Part shown: piece by piece, positions 33,365-36,842 of the stretch | How the letters are laid out: every line of letters begins with the position of its first letter | How positions within the stretch are numbered: the stretch's first letter is position 1 | From: UBA6115 sp964534515 | GTDB taxonomy: Bacteria > Bacillota > Clostridia > Christensenellales > Aristaeellaceae | Assembly: GCA_964534515.1 (NCBI GenBank) | Contig: CAZHPW010000007.1 | Span: 1-36,842, forward strand | DNA: 36,842 nt | Direction of reading: 5' to 3' | Notes under the pieces: model-generated | What the model saw: only the letters and a program-made list of their open reading frames with translations | Database searches by the model: none | What the model was told of the DNA's origin: nothing | Program-made: the position numbers and the translations under genes

Positions 33365-33978
33365 GCCTGGTCTTTTCCTTTCACGATTGCGGCGCAGACC
33401 TGCTGCACACATTGGGGCAGAAGCACCCATTCGGCTTGCTCCATCACCCGGCGCTGCAGGGTCTGGGGCGTGTCGTCCTCAAAGACTTCCACCGCCTTTT
33501 GCAGGAGGATGGGGCCGCCGTCGGCCTCCTCATTGACCAGGTGCACGGTGGCCCCGGTCAGTTTGACCCCGCGCGCAAGGGCCGCCTCATGCACCTTTAA
33601 GCCATAGTAGCCCGGGCCGCAGAAGGCGGGGATGAGCGAGGGGTGAACGTTTAAGATGCGGTTTTCAAAATGCTTGATAAACTCTGGGGACAAAATGGAA
33701 AGAAAGCCCGCCAGCACGACAACCTCAATGTGGCGCTCGTTTAAGGCTTTGATAAACTCGGCCTCAACCGCCTGCAAACCCAATTCCTTTTTGTCAAAGG
33801 CCAGAGCAGGGATGCCGGCGTCCGCCGCGCGCGTAAGCGCGTAAACATCCTTCTTGTCGCTCAAGACCAGGGCGATGTCGCAATCCGGCATCAAGCCCTG
33901 TTTCCGGGCGTCAAGCAGCGCCTGCAGGTTGGTGCCGCCGCCGGACACCAGCACAGCGACCGGAACAGGACGGCTCAA
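33361..33978 (-). CDS. purN: Phosphoribosylglycinamide formyltransferase
   Basis: It transfers the formyl group of 10-formyl-tetrahydrofolate to GAR. The 205-residue protein has VLVSGGGTNLQALLDA at the N-terminus and the catalytic Asn110, His112 and Asp153 in ILNVHPSLIPAF and EEADGGPIL. It starts with TTG (33976-33978), supported by GCAGGAGGTTCTGT immediately before, and by overlap with the purM stop as TTGA. No better ATG or GTG is present before the conserved N-terminus. Confidence 0.93.
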   Translation of the reverse strand: MSRPVPVAVLVSGGGTNLQALLDARKQGLMPDCDIALVLSDKKDVYALTRAADAGIPALAFDKKELGLQAVEAEFIKALNERHIEVVVLAGFLSILSPEFIKHFENRILNVHPSLIPAFCGPGYYGLKVHEAALARGVKLTGATVHLVNEEADGGPILLQKAVEVFEDDTPQTLQRRVMEQAEWVLLPQCVQQVCAAIVKGKDQA

Positions 33979-35009
33979 AACAGAACCTCCTGCTTGCCCT
34001 CCCTGACTTCACCCAGGACAAAGGGCATTTCGCCCGCGGCCTTTAGCACGGACAAGGCTTTGTCCGCGTCTTCCTTAGCGACGGTGATGCAAAGGCCCAA
34101 ACCCATATTGAAGGTGCTATACATCTCCATTTCGGGGATGTCCCCCATCTTCTGAATGACATTAAAGATGGGCAGGATGGCCCAGGCGCCCTTGTTGATT
34201 TTAGCGGAGCAGTTCTCCGGCAGGGCGCGCGGGATGTTCTCAAAGAAACCGCCGCCGGTGATGTGGGAGATGCCCTTGACCTTCACTTCTTCCAGCAGGC
34301 ACAAGACCGGCTTTACATAGATTCGGGTGGGCATCAAAAGCGCCTCGCCCAGGGAAAGGCCGTTCAGGTCATCGCGCTTGGTTTTCAGGTCCGCCTTCTC
34401 AACGTCCAGCACCTTGCGGGCGAGGGAGAAGCCGTTTGAATGAAGGCCCGAGGAGGGCAGGCCGATGAGCACGTCACCGGGGATGATGCTGTCAGAGCGG
34501 ATGATTTTTTCCTCATCCACGATGCCGACTGAAAAACCGGCCAGGTCATACTCATCCACCGGGTAAAAGCCGGGCATTTCGGCGGTTTCTCCGCCGATTA
34601 AAGCACAGCCCGCCTGCACACAGCCCTCCGCGACACCGGCAACGATGTCCGCCACCTTTTCCGGGATGTTCTTGCCAAGGGCAATGTAATCCAGGAAGAA
34701 GAGGGGCTTGGCGCCCGCGCAGATGATGTCATTGACGCACATGGCCACGCAGTCAATGCCCACGGTGTCATGCTTGTCCATCAAAAAAGCCAGCTTTAAT
34801 TTGGTGCCGACGCCATCCGTACCGCTGACCAGGACGGGTTTTTTCATGCCGGTGAGGTCAGGCGCGAACAGGCCGCCAAAGCCGCCGATGGCGGAGAGGA
34901 CGCCCGGAATCTTTGTGCGGGCGACGCTGCCCTTCATCAGTTCTACGGCGCGGTAGCCGGCGTTGATGTCAACACCCGCCTTGGAATAGCTGTCTGAATG
35001 GCTTTTCAT
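33975..35009 (-). CDS. purM: Phosphoribosylformylglycinamidine cyclo-ligase (AIR synthetase)
   Basis: It uses ATP to close FGAM to AIR. The 344-residue protein begins SYSKAGVDINAGYRAVELM and contains GGFGGLFAPDLTG, SGTDGVGTKLKLAF, CVNDIICAGAKPLFFLDY, GGETAEMPGFY and HITGGGFFENIPR, the full PurM pattern. AGGAGAG precedes the ATG. It overlaps purF (ATGA) and purN (TTGA) by 4 nt each. Confidence 0.96.
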   Translation of the reverse strand: MKSHSDSYSKAGVDINAGYRAVELMKGSVARTKIPGVLSAIGGFGGLFAPDLTGMKKPVLVSGTDGVGTKLKLAFLMDKHDTVGIDCVAMCVNDIICAGAKPLFFLDYIALGKNIPEKVADIVAGVAEGCVQAGCALIGGETAEMPGFYPVDEYDLAGFSVGIVDEEKIIRSDSIIPGDVLIGLPSSGLHSNGFSLARKVLDVEKADLKTKRDDLNGLSLGEALLMPTRIYVKPVLCLLEEVKVKGISHITGGGFFENIPRALPENCSAKINKGAWAILPIFNVIQKMGDIPEMEMYSTFNMGLGLCITVAKEDADKALSVLKAAGEMPFVLGEVREGKQEVLF

Positions 35010-36442
35010 GAATTCTCTCCTATCCTGACCAGGCGTTTGCCATAGCGGTCACGCTCCGTCGTCTCGGGGATGGCCGTGGGGTAGTTGCCGTCAAAGCAGG
35101 CGGTGCAGAAGTGGGCTTCGGGGATGGGCGCCGCGATTTTGCGCACGGCGTCCAGGCTCAAAAAGCCCAGGCTGTCAGCGCCCACTTCCTGCCGGATTTC
35201 TTCCTGGGTTAGGCGGCAGGCGATGAGGTTGTCACGGGATTTGATGTCCGTACCGTAATAGCAGGGGTTGACAAAGGGCGGCGCGGTGATGCGCAGGTGC
35301 ACCTCCTTGGCCCCGGCTTTCCTGAGCATGCTGACGATGAGGCCGGAGGTGGTGCCCCTGACGATAGAGTCATCCACCAGGATGACGCGCTTGCCGCGAA
35401 CCACGGCGGAAACGGCGTTTAACTTGATATGAACGGAAGCCTTGCGCCACTCGCCGGGGTTGATGAAGGTGCGGCCGATGTACTTGTTCTTCACAAAGCC
35501 CATGTCGTAATTGATGCCGGAGGCGCGGGCATAGCCAATGGCTCCGTCAATGCCGCTGTCGGGCACGCCGACGACGATGTCGGCCTCCACCGGGTGCTCC
35601 TTTGCCAGGTATTCACCGGCCGCGGCGCGCGCAGCGTGCACGGAAACGCCATCCAAAACGGAATCCGGACGGGCAAAATAAATGTACTCAAAGACACAGA
35701 TGCTGGTCTTGCGGCTGTCAACGCGGCTGGTGTCGTGGTGCACGCCGTCCTCATCAAACATGACCATTTCACCGGGCTTGACGTCTACCACCTCGGAAAT
35801 GCCCAGGGAGGTCAGGGCGCAGGACTCGCTCGCCACGACGTAGCTGCCGTCATCCATCTGGCCGTAGCACAGCGGACGGAAGCCGCTGGGCCCGCGCACG
35901 GCAATCAACTTTCGGGGAGACATCAGCGTAAAGGTGAAACTGCCCTTTAGGTGGTCAATGGACTTGAGCGCCGCTTCCTCAATGGACGCGCTGGTAAGGC
36001 GCTCCCTGGTGATGACGCAGGAGATGATTTCGGCGTCACCGGTGGTATGGAAGATAAAGCCGCTGGACTCAAACTCCTCGCGCAGTTTGGCGTAATTGGT
36101 CAGGCTGCCGTTGTTGGCCAGGGCCAGGCGGCCTTTGCGGTGCTCAATGACAATGGGCTGCATGTCAGCGCGCCCGCGCGCCTCATCTGTGCCGTAGCGC
36201 ACATGGCCAACGGCGATGTTGCCTTTGCCCAGGGCGGAGAGCACCCGGGGCGTCATGACCTCAGACACCAGGCCGGCGTCCTGATGGACGCGGAAGAGGC
36301 CTTCCTCATTCACCGCGATGCCGCAGCTTTCCTGGCCCCTGTGCTGCAGGGCGCAAAGCCCCAGATAACAGGCGTCGGCCACCGGGCCCACATCCTTGCG
36401 GAAGACGCCCAGCACGCCACATTCCTCATGCATTCCGGGCAT
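35006..36442 (-). CDS. purF: Amidophosphoribosyltransferase (Fe-S type)
   Basis: It makes phosphoribosylamine from PRPP and glutamine, the committed step. The 478-residue protein is the Bacillus-type: a 7-residue propeptide MPGMHEE precedes the nucleophile Cys8, which becomes N-terminal after processing. Four cysteines fit the [4Fe-4S] cluster of that type: Cys249, Cys394, Cys446 and Cys449. The PRPP motif is VILVDDSIVRGTTS (353-366). The ATG at 36440-36442 follows CAAGGAGGCCTAAAC; the ATG three codons later would remove half of the propeptide. In the Bacillus enzyme this cluster is oxygen sensitive; similar behaviour here is inference. Confidence 0.96.
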   Translation of the reverse strand: MPGMHEECGVLGVFRKDVGPVADACYLGLCALQHRGQESCGIAVNEEGLFRVHQDAGLVSEVMTPRVLSALGKGNIAVGHVRYGTDEARGRADMQPIVIEHRKGRLALANNGSLTNYAKLREEFESSGFIFHTTGDAEIISCVITRERLTSASIEEAALKSIDHLKGSFTFTLMSPRKLIAVRGPSGFRPLCYGQMDDGSYVVASESCALTSLGISEVVDVKPGEMVMFDEDGVHHDTSRVDSRKTSICVFEYIYFARPDSVLDGVSVHAARAAAGEYLAKEHPVEADIVVGVPDSGIDGAIGYARASGINYDMGFVKNKYIGRTFINPGEWRKASVHIKLNAVSAVVRGKRVILVDDSIVRGTTSGLIVSMLRKAGAKEVHLRITAPPFVNPCYYGTDIKSRDNLIACRLTQEEIRQEVGADSLGFLSLDAVRKIAAPIPEAHFCTACFDGNYPTAIPETTERDRYGKRLVRIGENS

Positions 36443-36444
36443 GT

Positions 36445-36842
36445 TTAGGCCTCCTTGATGACGCGGCGGGTCAGGTCCAAGGCTTCGACGTTCTTGTCCC
36501 CTTCCATCACGCGCATGTTGCCGGAGGAGATTTCGTCAATCAAAATAACCTCGCCCTTAAAGAGGCCAAACTCCAGTTTGATGTCATACAGCTCAAGGCC
36601 GCGGGAAGCCATGTCCTGAGCGATAATGTTGGTAATCTCGCGCGTGCTGTCCGCGATGGCGTCATACTGCTCCCCGGTCAAAATGGACAGGGCGATGAGG
36701 CCTTCTTTGGTGATGAGGGGATCGTTGCGCTCATCATCCTTCAGGGTCATTTCCACATAGTCATTAAGCTTCGTACCGGAAGCGATGTAGGCGCCGTAGC
36801 GGCGGATGAAGCTGCCCACCGCGCGCTTGCGGCAGATGACCT
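36445..36842 (-). CDS. purC: SAICAR synthetase, C-terminal part
   Basis: It ligates aspartate to CAIR. About the last 131 codons are in the window; the gene runs off the right edge. The visible sequence reads VICRKRAVGSFIRRYG at the edge, then GLELYDIKLEFGLFKGEVILIDE, SSGNMRV, and ends TRRVIKEA. These fit the ATP-grasp-like fold of PurC (VICR, DIK.EFG, IDEIS). It is the first pur gene visible, two bases from the purF ATG. Any promoter lies outside the window. Confidence 0.93.
   Translation of the reverse strand, partial: VICRKRAVGSFIRRYGAYIASGTKLNDYVEMTLKDDERNDPLITKEGLIALSILTGEQYDAIADSTREITNIIAQDMASRGLELYDIKLEFGLFKGEVILIDEISSGNMRVMEGDKNVEALDLTRRVIKEA

Noticed and set aside
1..36842. Mobile elements, CRISPR arrays, tRNA or rRNA genes, defence systems
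   Set aside because: No transposase, integrase, direct repeat array, tRNA-like CCA end or rRNA segment was found; gene content is biosynthetic and housekeeping throughout.

Overview
The window reads as a piece of a Bacillota (Clostridia-type) chromosome, probably a metagenome-assembled genome. Evidence for Bacillota: strong AGGAGG-type ribosome binding sites, the NAD-linked PyrK/PyrD(1B) pair, a PurF with iron-sulfur cysteines and propeptide, a single-chain ~1240-residue PurL, an S-layer-homology protein and a BMP-family binding protein. Coding sequence is GC-rich, spacers are AT-richer, and one run of ten Ns inside purL suggests a scaffolded assembly. The exact lineage cannot be named from sequence alone.

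Layout. (1) 1-1539, minus strand: the start of a BMP-family substrate-binding protein, a small secreted FMN-binding-domain protein, and rpiB. (2) 1655-7293, plus strand: a pyrimidine operon pyrC-K-D-F-E-B-I, tightly overlapped, driven by a consensus promoter with a palindrome in its spacer. carAB and pyrR are not present. (3) 7294-7633: a 340-bp leader with no large gene. It holds a 35-codon leader peptide rich in Leu, Ile and Val, a strong hairpin, a terminator and a plausible antiterminator, so it looks like a branched-chain amino acid attenuator. (4) 7634-19500, plus strand: a ten-gene branched-chain amino acid operon ilvB-N-C-D-leuA-cimA-leuC-D-B-ilvE. With citramalate synthase included it can make isoleucine, valine and leucine from pyruvate and acetyl-CoA without threonine deaminase. 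(5) 19559-25087, minus strand: a secreted M16C (presequence-protease-like) peptidase with C-terminal S-layer-homology repeats, an NlpC/P60-like cell wall hydrolase, and an RluF-type pseudouridine synthase. (6) 25237-26403, plus strand: an MFS transporter. (7) 26460-36842, minus strand: the purine operon purC-F-M-N-O-H-D-L. The usual bifunctional PurH is replaced by a stand-alone AICAR transformylase beside a PurO-type IMP cyclohydrolase.

Together the three large operons cover de novo UMP synthesis from carbamoyl phosphate, all three branched-chain amino acids, and most of IMP synthesis (purE, purK and purB are not in view). Strong bidirectional hairpin terminators separate the convergent units at about 19516-19545 and 26415-26444. 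No rRNA, tRNA, CRISPR, transposase, prophage or integrative element was seen. The most interesting element is the attenuator ahead of ilvB. Others are the split PurH/PurO arrangement and the surface-anchored PreP-like protease.
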